DNA of 64,000 bases, taken from positions 4,426,501 through 4,490,500 of the forward strand of contig NZ_CP095742.1 of NCBI RefSeq assembly GCF_023078495.1. Reading direction: 5' to 3'. Made by a program: the position numbers and the translations under genes. Numbering within the stretch: the stretch's first letter is position 1; every line of letters starts with the position of its first letter. The DNA comes from Luteibacter aegosomatissinici (GTDB taxonomy: Bacteria; Pseudomonadota; Gammaproteobacteria; Xanthomonadales; Rhodanobacteraceae). Of this stretch, positions 55,031 to 64,000 are shown one piece after another. Below the pieces are notes generated by a model. That model did not search any database, was not told where the DNA came from, and was given only the letters and a program-made list of their open reading frames with translations.

Positions 55031-56565
55031 TGAGCACGACGACGAACGCGCCGCGCCTGGAATTCCGCCATATCGGGAAAACCTTCCCCGGCGTGCGCGC
55101 GCTCGGCGACGTGGGCTTCAGCGTACGTGCGGGAAGCGTGCACGGCCTTCTCGGCGAGAACGGTGCAGGCAAGTCCACCATGATGAAGATCCTCGGCGGG
55201 GAGTACATCCCCGACGAGGGTGAGGTCGCGATCGACGGCGAGGTCATGCAGTTTCGCAAGGCCGCCGACGCGATCGCCGCCGGCGTCGCGGTGATCCACC
55301 AGGAGCTGCAGTACGTTCCTGAGCTCTCGGTGATGGAAAACCTGCTGCTGGGTCGCCTTCCCACTCGCTTCGGCATGGTGGACCGGCGCAAGGCACTGGC
55401 ATGGACACGCGAACAACTCAATGCGTTGGGCGTCGATCTCGATCCGCGCGCGAAACTGAAGTCACTGTCGATCGGCCAGCGGCAGATGGTCGAGATCGTC
55501 AAGGCGATTCTGCGCGACGCCAAGATCCTTGCGCTGGACGAGCCCACGAGCTCGCTCTCGCACCGCGAAACCGAAGTGCTATTTCGCCTGGTGAACGACC
55601 TGCGCGCGCAGGGCAAGGCAATGATCTACATTTCGCACCGCCTCGACGAGATCTTCGAGCTGTGCGACGCCGCCACGATCTTCCGCGATGGCCGCAAGGT
55701 GGCCGATTACGACACGCTCGAAGGCGTGACCCGCGACGCACTGGTGCAGCGCATGGTGGGCCGCGACATCGGCGACATCTTCGGCTACAAGCCGCGTGAG
55801 CAGGGCGCGGTGCGCCTCGCCGTGAGCGGCGTGAGCAGCCGTGCCGTCCCGCAGCCGGTGAGCTTCGAGGTGAAGGCAGGCGAAATCGTCGGCTTCTTCG
55901 GCCTGGTCGGCGCCGGCCGCTCCGAAATCATGCGCGCGGTGTACGGTGCGGATCGCCGCCTCTCTGGCGAGGTCAGCGTCGACGGCCGTGCGGTCAAGGC
56001 CTCGCACATCCGCGACAGCATCCGCAACGGCCTGGTGTTCTGCCCCGAAGACCGCAAGGAAGAGGGCATCATCGGTGTTCGCTCGGTCTCCGAGAACATC
56101 AACATCAGCGCCCGGCGCAACCACCTTACCGCCGGCCTTTTCGTCAACGATCGCAACGAGGCGCGCACCGCCGATACCTTCATTGAGCGCCTGCGTATCC
56201 GTACCCCGCACCGCCGCCAGGAGATCCGTCTTCTCTCGGGCGGCAACCAGCAGAAGGCTGTGCTTTCGCGCTGGCTGGCCGAGAAGGACCTGCGCGTGTT
56301 GATCGTTGACGAACCCACTCGCGGTATCGACGTGGGTGCCAAGAATGAAATCTATAACGTGCTCTACGAGCTGGCCGGACGCGGCGTGGCGGTGGTGATG
56401 ATCTCGAGCGAACTGCCTGAAGTGCTCGGCGTGTCGGACCGCGTGATCGCCATGTGCCGTGGGCGCATCACCGCCCAGTTCAACCGTGGCGAAGCGAACG
56501 AGGAGAACGTCCTCGCCGCCGCGCTACCCGAAGGCGCCAGCGCCACCCCCATGAGGAATGCTTGA
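55030..56565 (+). CDS. araG: Sugar ABC transporter ATP-binding protein, AraG type
   Basis: A 511-residue tandem ATPase that powers import. The first cassette has [20 protein letters not shown] (residues ~40-59) and [11 protein letters not shown]; the second has [26 protein letters not shown] and [16 protein letters not shown], all matching AraG. ATG 55030 overlaps the araF stop (TGATG). Confidence 0.94.
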   Translation: MSTTTNAPRLEFRHIGKTFPGVRALGDVGFSVRAGSVHGLLGENGAGKSTMMKILGGEYIPDEGEVAIDGEVMQFRKAADAIAAGVAVIHQELQYVPELSVMENLLLGRLPTRFGMVDRRKALAWTREQLNALGVDLDPRAKLKSLSIGQRQMVEIVKAILRDAKILALDEPTSSLSHRETEVLFRLVNDLRAQGKAMIYISHRLDEIFELCDAATIFRDGRKVADYDTLEGVTRDALVQRMVGRDIGDIFGYKPREQGAVRLAVSGVSSRAVPQPVSFEVKAGEIVGFFGLVGAGRSEIMRAVYGADRRLSGEVSVDGRAVKASHIRDSIRNGLVFCPEDRKEEGIIGVRSVSENINISARRNHLTAGLFVNDRNEARTADTFIERLRIRTPHRRQEIRLLSGGNQQKAVLSRWLAEKDLRVLIVDEPTRGIDVGAKNEIYNVLYELAGRGVAVVMISSELPEVLGVSDRVIAMCRGRITAQFNRGEANEENVLAAALPEGASATPMRNA

Positions 56566-56569
56566 AGCC

Positions 56570-57571
56570 ATGACCGAGACCAACGCCGCCGCCATCGGGG
56601 CTGCCCGCGAGACGCAGGCTGACCGCCGCCGCGCCCTGCTCTGGCAGATCGTGGACGATTACAGCCTGATCCTGATCTTCATCGCCTTGTTCGCGGTGCT
56701 CAGCCTCACGGTGCAGTACTTCTTCAGCTGGGACAACGTGGTGGGCCTGGCCCTCTCCGTCTCGCAGATCGGCATGGTGGCCTGCACCATGATGTTCTGC
56801 CTGGCCTCGCGCGATTTCGATCTTTCGGTGGGCTCCACGGTCGCCTTCGCCGGCGTCATGTGCGCCATCGTTTCCAATGCCACGGGCAGCGTGGTCCTCG
56901 GCATCGGCGCCAGCCTGGTCGCCGGCGCGCTGATCGGCGCCGTGAACGGCGTGGTCATCGCCAAGCTCAAGATCAACGCGCTGATCACGACCCTGGCCAC
57001 CATGGAGATCGTGCGCGGCCTGGCTTTCATCACCTCGCAGGGCCAGGCAGTCGGCGTGACCAGTGAAGCATTCTTCACCCTGGGTGCGCTGGAGCTCTTC
57101 GGGCTGCCGGTACCGGTGTGGATTACGCTGGCCTGCTTCGTGGTGTTCGGCGTGCTGCTGAACAAGACGATTTACGGCCGAAACACCCTGGCCATCGGCG
57201 GCAACCCGGATGCGGCGCGCCTGGCCGGCGTGGCCGTGGATCGCGTCCGCATCGCCATCTTCCTCATCCAGGGTGTCGTCGCGGCACTGGCCGGAATTAT
57301 CCTGGCCAGCCGCATGACCAGCGGCCAGCCCAATGCGGGCGAGGGCTTCGAGCTCAACGTGATCTCGGCCTGCGTGCTGGGCGGGGTCTCCCTCATGGGC
57401 GGCCGTGCAACGATCAGCGGGGTGCTCGTTGGCGTTCTCATCATGGGCACTGTGCAAAATGCCATGAGCCTCATGAATATCGATGCTTTCTACCAATACC
57501 TCGTGCGTGGCGCGATCCTGCTTATCGCCGTGCTCGTGGACCAGCTCAAGAACCGCAGGCAATCGCGCTGA
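56570..57571 (+). CDS. araH: Sugar ABC transporter permease, AraH type
   Basis: A 333-residue membrane permease with about ten helices. The conserved stretches MMFCLASRDFDLSVGSTVAF, VIAKLKINALITTLATMEIV, GRNTLAIGGNPDAARLAGV and ILASRMTSGQPNAG closely follow E. coli AraH. ATG 56570 is preferred; ATG 56558 would add four residues and overlap araG. Confidence 0.94.
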   Translation: MTETNAAAIGAARETQADRRRALLWQIVDDYSLILIFIALFAVLSLTVQYFFSWDNVVGLALSVSQIGMVACTMMFCLASRDFDLSVGSTVAFAGVMCAIVSNATGSVVLGIGASLVAGALIGAVNGVVIAKLKINALITTLATMEIVRGLAFITSQGQAVGVTSEAFFTLGALELFGLPVPVWITLACFVVFGVLLNKTIYGRNTLAIGGNPDAARLAGVAVDRVRIAIFLIQGVVAALAGIILASRMTSGQPNAGEGFELNVISACVLGGVSLMGGRATISGVLVGVLIMGTVQNAMSLMNIDAFYQYLVRGAILLIAVLVDQLKNRRQSR

Positions 57572-58464
57572 TGACCGATGCGTTCAAACCGCTTTCCGAA
57601 CACCGCCAGGCCCATGCCGAGGGCGTGATCTGGGATGACCTGGCCAATGTCGTTCGCTGGACCGATATCGCGACCTCGCAATTATTCGCCTACGACCCGG
57701 CCACGGGCCGGGTGACCGACGAGAAGCTGCCAGCACGTGTGTGCTGCTTTGCCCTTACCCACCAGAAAGGTGTGTTGCTGCTGGCGATGGAGAAGCAGGT
57801 GGCGCGCTACGACACGCGCGACGGCACGCTGACCGTGCTTGAGGATATCGAGCCCGAGATCCTGGGTACGCGGGCCAACGACGGGCGCTGCGATCGCGCG
57901 GGCAACCTCGTGTTCGGCACCCTGAACGAGCGCGGGCCCGAAAAGGTCGCCTCGTTCTGGCGTTACACGCGCGAGGGCAAACTGCACCGGCTGGCGCTGC
58001 CCAAGGCCGCCATCACCAACAGCATCTGCTTCAGCCCCGACGGCGAGACGATGTACTTCACCGATTCCCCCACGGCGCAGATCATGGCCTGCGACTACGA
58101 TGCCGCCAGCGGTGAGGTCGACCGCATCCGCGTGTTCACCGAACTGCGCAAGGGCATGGAACCGGATGGCTCGACGATCGATGCCGACGGCTTCCTCTGG
58201 AATGCCGAATGGGGCGCCTCCCGCGTCGTGCGCTACGCGCCGGATGGCCGCATCGACAGCACGATCGAGCTCCCCGCGCGCCAGCCGAGCTGCGTCACCT
58301 TCGCCGGCCCTGCCCTGGACCGCATGGTGATCACCTCCGCGTTCAAATACCTGGATGAGGCCGTGGTGAAGCAGGAGCCCCGCAACGGCGCCATCTTCAT
58401 CGGCACGCCACCGCGTGGCCACGGCCTCCCCGAAGCACGTTATGGCGATGAGGTAGCTGCATGA
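57571..58464 (+). CDS. SMP-30/gluconolactonase-family sugar lactonase
   Basis: A 297-residue six-bladed propeller lactonase. It has AEGVIWDD (metal Glu), GTRANDGRCDRAGNLVFG (metal Asn/Asp), AITNSICFSPDGETMYFTD and EPDGSTIDADGFLWNAEWG. In this operon it would open D-galactono-1,4-lactone to galactonate. It overlaps araH by 1 nt and the SDR gene by 4 nt. Confidence 0.92.
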   Translation: MTDAFKPLSEHRQAHAEGVIWDDLANVVRWTDIATSQLFAYDPATGRVTDEKLPARVCCFALTHQKGVLLLAMEKQVARYDTRDGTLTVLEDIEPEILGTRANDGRCDRAGNLVFGTLNERGPEKVASFWRYTREGKLHRLALPKAAITNSICFSPDGETMYFTDSPTAQIMACDYDAASGEVDRIRVFTELRKGMEPDGSTIDADGFLWNAEWGASRVVRYAPDGRIDSTIELPARQPSCVTFAGPALDRMVITSAFKYLDEAVVKQEPRNGAIFIGTPPRGHGLPEARYGDEVAA

Positions 58465-59270
58465 GCACTCCCGTGACACCCGATCCGCGCACTACCCCGC
58501 TTCCCCGCCTGGCCGGCAAGGTCGCCATCGTCACCGGTGCCACGCAGGGCATCGGCGCCGCCACCGCAAAGCTGTTTGCGGCGCATGGCGCTTCGATCGT
58601 GCTGAATGTGTTGGAAGACAACGCACAGGCTCGCAAGACCCTCGACGAACTCCATACCGACAAGGCCATGCTGTTCCAGGCCGACGTGACGGACGCCGGT
58701 GCGATCCAGCGCATGGTCGATGCCGCCAACGAGCGCTTTGGTGCTGCCGACGTGCTGGTGAACAACGCGGGCATCAACGTGTTCAACGATCCGCTCTCGC
58801 TGAGCGATGAGGAGTGGACACGTTGCTTCGAGGTAGACCTGAAAGGCGCGTGGAACTGCGCCAAGGCTGTGCTGCCGGGCATGCTTTCGCTAGGCCGGGG
58901 CAGCATCATCAATATTGCCTCGGTGCACGGCCACAAGATCATCCCGCACTGCTTCCCCTACCCGGTCGCCAAGCACGGCCTGATCGGCCTGACCAAGGCA
59001 CTGGGCATCGAATATGCGGCGAAGAACATCCGGGTGAATTCGATTTCGCCGGGCCTGGTCCTCACGGCGATCGCCGAGGCTGGCTTCGCCGCTGCAGCGG
59101 ACCCAGAGGCCGAGCGCCGCAAGCAGACCGAGATCCTGCCAAACAAGCGCATTGGTACACCGGAGGAGATCGCCTATACGGCACTATTCCTCGCCTCCGA
59201 TGAAGCCCGCTACATCAACGCCGCCGACATCCGCATCGATGGCGGCCGTTCGCAGCTCTACCACGAGTAA
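58461..59270 (+). CDS. SDR family dehydrogenase, probable D-galactose 1-dehydrogenase
   Basis: A 269-residue classical SDR: VTGATQGIG cofactor motif, NNAGIN, catalytic Ser (NIASVHG) and YPVAK. Position between a lactonase and the DgoA/DgoD pair makes it the best candidate for the first oxidation, galactose to galactonolactone. L-arabinose or D-fucose oxidation is possible too. ATGA overlap with the lactonase gene. Confidence 0.88.
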   Translation: MSTPVTPDPRTTPLPRLAGKVAIVTGATQGIGAATAKLFAAHGASIVLNVLEDNAQARKTLDELHTDKAMLFQADVTDAGAIQRMVDAANERFGAADVLVNNAGINVFNDPLSLSDEEWTRCFEVDLKGAWNCAKAVLPGMLSLGRGSIINIASVHGHKIIPHCFPYPVAKHGLIGLTKALGIEYAAKNIRVNSISPGLVLTAIAEAGFAAAADPEAERRKQTEILPNKRIGTPEEIAYTALFLASDEARYINAADIRIDGGRSQLYHE

Positions 59271-59274
59271 TTCC

Positions 59275-59886
59275 ATGGTCTGGCCTACCGCGTTACCGCT
59301 CATCGCCATCCTCCGCGGCATCACGCCGGACGATATCGTCGCGCACGTCGAGGCGCTGATCGAATCCGGCTTCGACGCCATCGAGGTACCCCTCAACTCC
59401 CCCGACTGGCACCGCAGCATCCCTATGGCCGCCCAGACGGCCGGAGACCGGGCCCTGGTCGGCGCCGGCACGGTGCTCACGCCGGAGGACGTGGACCGGG
59501 TCGCGGACCTGGGTGGCCACCTGCTGGTGACGCCGAACACCTACCCGGAGGTGATCCGCCGCGGCCGCGAGCGTGATATGTACACCTCGATCGGCTTCAC
59601 CACACCCAGCGAGGCCTTTGAAGCCCTGCGGGCGGGCGCACAGTCGCTGAAGCTGTTCCCTGCCAACGTGTATGGGCCGGCCTACGTCAAGGCGATCCGG
59701 GCGGTGCTGCCGCCCGACGTTCCGCTACTGGCGGTGGGCGGCGTAACCCCTGACAATCTGGCTCAGTTCCTTGATGCGGGCTGCATCGGCGCCGGGCTCG
59801 GCAGCGACCTGTACAAGCCAGGCCAGCCGGTGTCGCGGACGCGCGAGCGCGCCGAAGCCTTTGTAAAAGCCTACCGTTCGGTCTAA
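59275..59886 (+). CDS. dgoA: 2-dehydro-3-deoxy-6-phosphogalactonate aldolase
   Basis: A 203-residue class I aldolase that splits KDPGal to pyruvate and glyceraldehyde 3-phosphate. Schiff-base Lys126 lies in [20 protein letters not shown], the same number as in E. coli Dgo[13 protein letters not shown] and [11 protein letters not shown] support it. ATG 59275, 4 nt after the SDR stop. Confidence 0.95.
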   Translation: MVWPTALPLIAILRGITPDDIVAHVEALIESGFDAIEVPLNSPDWHRSIPMAAQTAGDRALVGAGTVLTPEDVDRVADLGGHLLVTPNTYPEVIRRGRERDMYTSIGFTTPSEAFEALRAGAQSLKLFPANVYGPAYVKAIRAVLPPDVPLLAVGGVTPDNLAQFLDAGCIGAGLGSDLYKPGQPVSRTRERAEAFVKAYRSV

Positions 59887-59888
59887 GC

Positions 59889-61040
59889 ATGAAAGTAACC
59901 AAGATCACCACGTACCGCGTTCCACCCCGATGGATGTTCCTGAAAATGGAAACCGACGAGGGCGTCATCGGCTGGGGCGAACCGGTCGTGGAAGGGCGCG
60001 CACGCACGGTCGAGGCGGCGGTGCATGAACTTTCCGAGTTCATCATCGGCAAGGATCCGGCGCACATCAACGATCTCTGGCAGGCCATGTACCGCGGCGG
60101 CTTCTACCGCGGCGGCGCCGTGTTCATGAGCGCCATGGCCGGCATCGACCAGGCGCTTTGGGATATCAAGGGCAAGGTGCTTAACGCGCCGGTCTACGAA
60201 CTCCTCGGCGGCCGTGTGCGTGATCGCATGAAGACCTACTGCTGGGTCGGTGGCGATCGCCCGGCGGACATCATCGCGCAGATGAAGGAGCGCCTCGCCC
60301 ACGGCTTCGATACGTTCAAGATGAACGGCTGCGAGGAGATGTCGATCATCGCCTCCAGCAAGCAGGTGGATGCCGCGGTGGCCAAGGTGGCGGAGATTCG
60401 CGAAGCCTTCGGCAACACCATCGAGTTCGGCCTGGATTTCCACGGCCGCGTGTCCGCACCGATGGCCAAGGTACTGGTGAAGGAACTGGAGCCGTTCCGC
60501 CCGCTCTTCATCGAAGAACCCGTGCTGGCCGAACAGGCCGAGTATTACCCGCGAATCGCTGCGCAGACGTCCATCCCCATCGCCGCCGGCGAGCGCATGT
60601 ATTCGCGCTACGAGTTCAAAGGCGTGCTGGAGCGTGGTGGCATCTCCATCATCCAGCCGGATCTGTCGCATGCCGGTGGCATCACGGAGTGCTTCAAGAT
60701 CGCGGCCATGGCCGAGGCCTACGATGTGGCGCTCGCACCGCACTGCCCGCTCGGCCCCATCGCCCTGGCCGCGTGCCTGCATGTGGATTTCGTTAGCTGG
60801 AACGCCACGCTGCAGGAACAGAGCATGGGTATCCACTACAACAAGGGTGGCGAGGTGCTCGATTACGTGCGCAACAAGGAGGCGCTGAAGCTCGATGATG
60901 GCGGCTACGCCCTGCCGTTTACCGGCCCGGGCCTGGGTATCGATGTGAACGAAGAGCTGGTGATCGAGCGCAGCCGCGACGTGCAGGACTGGCGCAACCC
61001 GTTGTGGCGGCACCCGGATGGGTCGGTCGCGGAGTGGTAA
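59889..61040 (+). CDS. dgoD: D-galactonate dehydratase
   Basis: A 383-residue enolase-superfamily enzyme making KDGal from galactonate. It is nearly colinear with E. coli DgoD: Asp183/His185 ([11 protein letters not shown]), [39 protein letters not shown] (catalytic His) and [17 protein letters not shown]. Last gene of the operon, 2 nt after dgoA. Confidence 0.97.
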   Translation: MKVTKITTYRVPPRWMFLKMETDEGVIGWGEPVVEGRARTVEAAVHELSEFIIGKDPAHINDLWQAMYRGGFYRGGAVFMSAMAGIDQALWDIKGKVLNAPVYELLGGRVRDRMKTYCWVGGDRPADIIAQMKERLAHGFDTFKMNGCEEMSIIASSKQVDAAVAKVAEIREAFGNTIEFGLDFHGRVSAPMAKVLVKELEPFRPLFIEEPVLAEQAEYYPRIAAQTSIPIAAGERMYSRYEFKGVLERGGISIIQPDLSHAGGITECFKIAAMAEAYDVALAPHCPLGPIALAACLHVDFVSWNATLQEQSMGIHYNKGGEVLDYVRNKEALKLDDGGYALPFTGPGLGIDVNEELVIERSRDVQDWRNPLWRHPDGSVAEW

Positions 61041-61067
61041 ACAACTGAATCGCTTGCATTTATATAT

Positions 61068-61107
61068 ATTATCCACAATTATTCATATCTGGATAATTGT
61101 GGATAAT
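61068..61107. promoter_or_regulatory. Perfect 15-bp inverted repeat containing two DnaA-box consensus sites
   Basis: ATTATCCACAATTAT (61068-61082) and its exact reverse complement (61093-61107) flank a 10-bp centre. Each arm holds TTATCCACA, the perfect DnaA-box consensus (61069-61077 plus; 61098-61106 minus). An AT run, TTTATATATATTA, lies to the left. The second arm ends 5 nt before the ATPase GTG start. It may be a promoter operator, a DnaA-controlled site or a leader hairpin. Confidence 0.8.
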
Positions 61108-61112
61108 CTTTC

Positions 61113-62228
61113 GTGACCCAGTCCTTCGACCTCCCCTACTTCCCGCGCGGGCCCTTGGTCGAAGAAGTGCTTCAAATCCTCACCAGCGGGCTGAAGCAAG
61201 GTGTCACGCTATTCGCCCCTCGCCGTCAGGGCAAGACATCATTCGTTCGCCACGAACTCATCCCCGCGGCGAATGATCGCGGATGGCAGACCCTGTACAT
61301 CGACTTGTGGCGACGACGTGGCGAGCCCGAACTCGCATTAGTGGAAGCACTTGAGGGTTTTCTGGAATCACGCCAAAGCGGTTGGCGACGGAAGCTTCGC
61401 TTCAAAGAATTCAAGGCGAAGGCAAGCGCGGGCGCCGCTACGATCGAGTCGACGCTTGAACCCGTCGGCTTCGCCGCGGATCCCGTGCTCGAGAACAGGC
61501 TCGATGTCGCGCTGACCGCCTTGGCCGACAAAGGAGTGACCTTACTCATTCTCGATGAGGTTCAGGCACTTGCCGGCGCGAAGCGCGAGGACTTCGTGGC
61601 GGCACTGCGAACGGTCATCCAAAAGCTTCAGGGAAAGCTTCTTGTGTTCTATACCGGCTCGTCGCGTGACGGCCTGAACAGCATGTTCCGCCAGCAAAAA
61701 GCTCCTCTTTTTGCCTCTGCCATGGCGGTTCAATTACCGGATCTTGGCGATGCATTTATCGAAGATCGGCTTTCGTTCCTTCGTCTGCGCACGCAAGCGG
61801 TCGTGAGCAAGCAAGCGCTGGATGCCGCCTTCGAGACACTTGGCCGGACGCCGGAGTTCTTGAATGAAGTGATATTGCACCTGCTCATTGCAGGCAATGG
61901 TGATATCGATGCAGCCATGGGCCGCTGGGTGCATGCACAAAACGACACCGGGCTTGGATCCGTCCTGGACGAACTCAAGCCCCTCGAACTCGGCGTCATG
62001 AATCTGCTTGCGCAGCCCGCCCACCCCTCGGTGTATAGCTCCGAAGCGCTCGAATGGCTCTCCGCTCGTATCAACACAAGCGAGAAGTTGACCCCCGCAC
62101 GAGTGCAAGCTGCGCTAAAGAAGCTAATGCGCATGGAACTTGTCGGGCCAACGGGACGTCACGGAGAGTATGAAATCGAAGATCGCGCGACACTACTTCA
62201 GTTGCGGGCTATCGACGCGAATCAATAA
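61113..62228 (+). CDS. Orphan P-loop ATPase with C-terminal winged helix (ATPase_2/STAND-Orc-like)
   Basis: A 371-residue ATPase of the archaeal-type AAA+/STAND group. Walker A is APRRQGKTS (35-43), Walker B LLILDE (144-149) and a sensor-like FYTGSSRDG follows (179-187). The end (~291-358) reads as a winged helix: [39 protein letters not shown], then a GRHGEYEIE wing. GTG 61113 has no Shine-Dalgarno. Codon use is AT-richer than in the operon upstream. It overlaps the 3' end of rluE by 20 nt. Partners are unknown; similar proteins occur on mobile and defence loci. Confidence 0.82.
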   Translation: MTQSFDLPYFPRGPLVEEVLQILTSGLKQGVTLFAPRRQGKTSFVRHELIPAANDRGWQTLYIDLWRRRGEPELALVEALEGFLESRQSGWRRKLRFKEFKAKASAGAATIESTLEPVGFAADPVLENRLDVALTALADKGVTLLILDEVQALAGAKREDFVAALRTVIQKLQGKLLVFYTGSSRDGLNSMFRQQKAPLFASAMAVQLPDLGDAFIEDRLSFLRLRTQAVVSKQALDAAFETLGRTPEFLNEVILHLLIAGNGDIDAAMGRWVHAQNDTGLGSVLDELKPLELGVMNLLAQPAHPSVYSSEALEWLSARINTSEKLTPARVQAALKKLMRMELVGPTGRHGEYEIEDRATLLQLRAIDANQ

Positions 62229-62751
62229 TTCGAGTCTGGCCAACCTCGAGCCCGTCAAGTCGATAGTCACCAATTGCCTCCCGAATCAGGCGAAGCGTCG
62301 GCAAGCCCACAGCGGCCGTCATGCGGCGCACCTGTCGGTTCCGCCCTTCACGCAGCGTGATCCGCAACCATGCGTCAGGGACCGTCTTGCGAAAGCGCAC
62401 GGGCGGGTCACGTGGCCACAGCCATTCGGGCGCATCGATGAGCTCCGCACCCGCCGGCAGTGTCGGCCCGTCATTCAATACGACACCGCGGCGGAGCCTA
62501 TCGAGCGCTTCCTCCGTGGGCGTGCCTTCCACCATCACCACGTACGTCTTCGGCTGCTTGTGCTTCGGATCGGCCAGGCGGTGCTGCAGCTTTCCGTCAT
62601 CGGTCAGCAACAGCAGCCCCTCGCTGTCGTGGTCCAGCCGCCCGGCGGCGTAGACACCTTTCTGCGTCACGAAGTCGGCCAGCGTACGCCGGCCGGCTTC
62701 GTCGGTGAACTGGCACAGCACCCCGAAAGGTTTGTTCAGGGCGACCAGCAC
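62209..62751 (-). CDS. 23S rRNA pseudouridine synthase, RsuA/RluE type
   Basis: A 180-residue enzyme without the N-terminal S4 domain, like RluE (pseudouridine 2457 in 23S rRNA). Catalytic Asp40 is in [28 protein letters not shown] and [16 protein letters not shown] are conserved. It converges with the ATPase gene, overlapping by 20 nt. Confidence 0.92.
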   Translation of the reverse strand: MLVALNKPFGVLCQFTDEAGRRTLADFVTQKGVYAAGRLDHDSEGLLLLTDDGKLQHRLADPKHKQPKTYVVMVEGTPTEEALDRLRRGVVLNDGPTLPAGAELIDAPEWLWPRDPPVRFRKTVPDAWLRITLREGRNRQVRRMTAAVGLPTLRLIREAIGDYRLDGLEVGQTRIIDSRR

Positions 62752-62752
62752 G

Positions 62753-63589
62753 TTACTGCGCAGGCTTCACGAAACGCAGCGTCATGCGATCGGATTCACC
62801 GATGGCCTGCCACTTGGCCTTGTCGGTTGCGCCCATGTCGTACGTCGGCGGCAGGGTCCACACCCCCTTGGGGTGGTCGTGATTGTCCTTCGGGTTCGCA
62901 TTCACTTCGCTCTGGCCATCCAGCTTGAAGCCGGCATCGGTGGCGAGCTTGATCACGTAATCGGTGGGCAGGTAGCCGCTGTTGACCACCTGATCCAGGG
63001 TCTTGCCCTTGTCCGCGCGGTGATCTTCCACGCCCAGCACGCCACCCGGCTTCAGTACCTTGAAGAACGACTTGAACATGGCCTCGGCGCTGCCATCAGC
63101 CGCCCAGTTATGCACGTTGCGGAAGGTAAGCACCATGTCGGCCGAGCCATCCGGGCCGAGGGTGGGCTGCTTGTTGTCGAACTCAACGAACTTGGCGTTG
63201 GAGTACTGCTGCGGACCGAACTTGAACTTGTTCTCGAGCGCCGTGCGGCTCTTCGAACCCGGCGGCACGGCGGCGATGTAGTGGCCATGCGCGTTGAGGT
63301 AAGGCGCCAGGATCTCGGTGAACCAGCCACCCGACGGCCAGATCTCGATCACGGTCATGTCCGGGCGGATGCCGAAGAAGGTCAGCGTTTCCTTGGGATG
63401 GCGGTACACGTCGCGAGCGGTGTTCTTCGGATCGCGCCACTTGCCTGCGATCGCCTGGTCGAGCTGGGCGGCAGAGGCCTGGCTGGCACTGGCCGGCGGT
63501 GTTGCCTGGGCCGGCTGGTCGGCTTCGAGCGCCATGGCGGCAGCCGGGAGGGAGAAACCGACGAGGCCTGCGAGGATGAGCTTCTTCAT
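62753..63589 (-). CDS. Exported class I methyltransferase-like protein
   Basis: A 278-residue protein with a signal peptide ([20 protein letters not shown]) and a Rossmann methyltransferase fold. Motif I is altered: [19 protein letters not shown] replaces the usual acidic-GxGxG. Other motifs ([24 protein letters not shown]) remain. This is a known family of secreted methyltransferase homologues; SAM is not expected in the periplasm, so it may bind another ligand. 1 nt from rluE, on the same strand. Confidence 0.82.
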   Translation of the reverse strand: MKKLILAGLVGFSLPAAAMALEADQPAQATPPASASQASAAQLDQAIAGKWRDPKNTARDVYRHPKETLTFFGIRPDMTVIEIWPSGGWFTEILAPYLNAHGHYIAAVPPGSKSRTALENKFKFGPQQYSNAKFVEFDNKQPTLGPDGSADMVLTFRNVHNWAADGSAEAMFKSFFKVLKPGGVLGVEDHRADKGKTLDQVVNSGYLPTDYVIKLATDAGFKLDGQSEVNANPKDNHDHPKGVWTLPPTYDMGATDKAKWQAIGESDRMTLRFVKPAQ

Positions 63590-63715
63590 GGCGACTACCA
63601 CCGTTGGGGGACAGGGCCGGAAGGCTAGCACGGGCCTGCCTGCGACGACGCGTGCCTTGCGGTACCCCTCACGAATGAACGAGCATCATCCGGTTTCCCC
63701 ACAGGGAAGATCCCC

Positions 63716-64000
63716 ATGCCCCTCCCCCCGCCCCGTCGCCTCGTGGGTGCCATCCTTCTTGCGCTGACCGTTTCGGCCCATGCGCAGGATGCCCAGCCAC
63801 TGGCCCCCGTGGTTGTAACCGCCACGCGCACCGCGCAGTCGCCGTATGACATCCCGGCGGCCATCGATTCGGTTCGAACGCCGCCCGATGGCACGCTCGA
63901 TGTGAATCTTTCCGAACGCCTGCAATCGATTCCTGGCGTCACCGCACGCGATCGACAGAACTACGCGCAGGACACGCAGATCTCGATCCGCGGCTTCGGC
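63716..64000 (+). CDS. TonB-dependent receptor, N-terminal fragment (runs off the window)
   Basis: The first 95 codons of an outer-membrane receptor. A signal peptide (to AHAQ) is followed by the TonB box region APVVVTATRTAQSPYDIPAA and the start of the plug (LSERLQSIPGVTARDRQ, ISIRGFG). AGGGAAG precedes ATG 63716. The ligand cannot be told. Confidence 0.9.
   Translation, partial: MPLPPPRRLVGAILLALTVSAHAQDAQPLAPVVVTATRTAQSPYDIPAAIDSVRTPPDGTLDVNLSERLQSIPGVTARDRQNYAQDTQISIRGFG

Noticed and set aside
54035-61040. L-arabinose catabolic operon
   Set aside because: The importer is arabinose-type, but DgoK, DgoA and DgoD are galactonate enzymes and no arabonate dehydratase (IlvD/EDD type) or araBAD gene is present.
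61059-61112. Chromosomal replication origin (oriC)
   Set aside because: Only two DnaA boxes are present and none of the usual neighbours (dnaA, dnaN, recF, gyrB, rpmH) is in the window.
1-64000. CRISPR array, tRNA/rRNA genes, insertion sequences or prophage
   Set aside because: I found no regularly spaced repeats, no cloverleaf-like or rRNA sequence, and no transposase, integrase or phage structural gene.

Overview
The window is a GC-rich, gene-dense bacterial chromosome segment with about 63 protein genes and no rRNA, tRNA or CRISPR array that I can see. Gene content (aa3 oxidase operon with SURF1 and heme A synthesis genes, diheme cytochrome c4 followed by two DsbA-like lipoproteins, bifunctional PutA, TonB-dependent receptors, a tatABC operon next to hemH) and scattered REP palindromes of the GTAGGAGC type point to a gammaproteobacterium of the Xanthomonadales/Lysobacterales, most likely Rhodanobacteraceae (Luteibacter/Dyella/Rhodanobacter-like). 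The family assignment is inference from protein resemblance, not a computed placement.

Layout: 1-2.4 kb, 5' half of gltB (minus strand). 2.8-5.3 kb, envC and ctpA (cell division and periplasmic proteolysis). 5.4-8.2 kb, a minus-strand tatABC operon with an unknown gene, and a SYLF-domain protein. 8.4-10.3 kb, hemH and an alpha/beta hydrolase. 10.3-18.7 kb, the terminal oxidase locus: heme O and heme A synthases, a Sco-like protein, SURF1, a DUF2909 protein, then oxidase subunits III, a 41-aa membrane protein, I and II, and a DUF2244 protein; an orphan HTH antitoxin-like gene sits in the middle. 18.9-22.1 kb, putA. 22.2-33.2 kb, mixed housekeeping genes: M3 peptidase, bioD, msrC, engB, cytochrome c4, two DsbA lipoproteins, an EEP hydrolase and a membrane GH17 protein. 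33.3-40.9 kb, slt, an NDUFA9-like reductase, cca, midA and a TonB receptor. 41.2-46.1 kb, an EcsC-like protein with a histone-like tail, then a loose folate/pterin cluster (pteridine reductase, folK, folB) with an MscS channel inside. 46.2-50.9 kb, tsaD divergent from the macromolecular synthesis operon rpsU-yqeY-(DUF1328)-dnaG, then dedA.

Two stretches look accessory. At 51.0-52.1 kb a gene of unknown family overlaps a PIN-domain nuclease gene by ATGA, with AT-richer codon use, and the PIN gene runs 61 bp into the 3' end of a LysR gene. At 61.05-62.2 kb an orphan ATPase with a C-terminal winged helix follows a perfect 15-bp inverted repeat whose two arms each contain a perfect consensus DnaA box (TTATCCACA).

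Between them (52.0-61.0 kb) is a complete, tightly packed D-galactose operon of De Ley-Doudoroff type: LysR regulator, KDGal kinase, an AraFGH-type ABC importer, lactonase, SDR sugar dehydrogenase, KDPGal aldolase and galactonate dehydratase. It would import the sugar and convert it to pyruvate and glyceraldehyde 3-phosphate. The window ends in rluE, an exported methyltransferase-like protein and the start of a second TonB receptor.

REP-type palindromes recur throughout. In three genes (cca, midA and the membrane protein at 31089-31478) the REP supplies the stop codon, and one REP-like unit lies inside an open reading frame.
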